Source: DUQU01 sp964481475
GTDB lineage: Bacteria > Bacillota_I > Bacilli_A > Acholeplasmatales > UBA5453
Length of the DNA: 6,142 nucleotides
NCBI GenBank assembly: GCA_964481475.1
Contig: CAYZTG010000036.1
Span: 1 to 6,142 of the forward strand
Direction of reading: 5' to 3'
This document shows positions 6,131 to 6,142 of the stretch, in pieces. The translations under genes and the position numbers were made by a program. The stretch's first letter is position 1, and the number at the start of each line of letters is the position of its first letter. The notes under the pieces are model-generated. The model had not been told where the DNA came from. It did no database searches and worked only from the letters and a program-made list of their open reading frames with translations.

Positions 6131-6142
6131 CTAAATAACCCC

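Noticed and set aside
5913..6134. Open frame of 73 codons on the + strand
   Set aside because: It is antisense to the antiporter, whose membrane segments and family patterns lie on the - strand.

Overview
The window reads as an AT-rich chromosomal segment of a low-GC Gram-positive-type bacterium. An Acholeplasma- or Izemoplasma-like lineage, or a related clostridial or bacillus-type Firmicute, is the best guess. This rests on the AT-rich codons, strong intrinsic terminators, an AGGAG ribosome site, a TTGTCA-17-TATAAT promoter, and a very large InlB/BspA-type surface lipoprotein. TGG encodes every tryptophan (17 in the large gene alone) and no TGA interrupts any real gene. The standard code is therefore in use, and Mycoplasma/Spiroplasma-type code 4 is unlikely. 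Lineage is inference, since no rRNA or ribosomal protein gene is present.

Layout. (1) At 1-1080, on the + strand, an HD-GYP phosphodiesterase domain that has lost its 5' end is followed 2 bases later by a small NERD-domain (nuclease-related) protein. (2) At 1084-1117 a hairpin flanked by an A-tract and a T-tract serves as a shared terminator between convergent genes. (3) At 1131-5327, on the - strand, one gene encodes a 1398-residue lipoprotein. It has a lipobox, a duplicated N-terminal module, about eleven beta-rich InlB-like and MucBP-like repeats that largely alternate, a BspA-type leucine-rich repeat block, and an unassigned tail. (4) At 5328-5461 there is an intergenic region with the lipoprotein's ribosome site, promoter, a 19-base palindrome over the -35 box, and the intrinsic terminator of the next gene. 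(5) At 5462-6130, on the - strand, lies the C-terminal half of a CPA2/NapA-like cation:proton antiporter.

Both ends of the window interrupt genes in an odd way. The HD-GYP frame meets a stop at 26-28 just upstream of conserved sequence, and the antiporter frame meets a TAG at 6131-6133 just upstream of good transmembrane sequence. Neither gene has a believable start. Poor-quality or mis-joined contig ends explain both most simply, though real gene decay cannot be excluded.

The genes do not form one obvious pathway. The HD-GYP and NERD genes look co-transcribed. The lipoprotein has its own promoter and is insulated by terminators on both sides, so it is a stand-alone, probably regulated surface-protein gene. 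I see no defence island, CRISPR array, mobile element or RNA gene. The most interesting items are the architecture of the large lipoprotein and the palindrome over its promoter.
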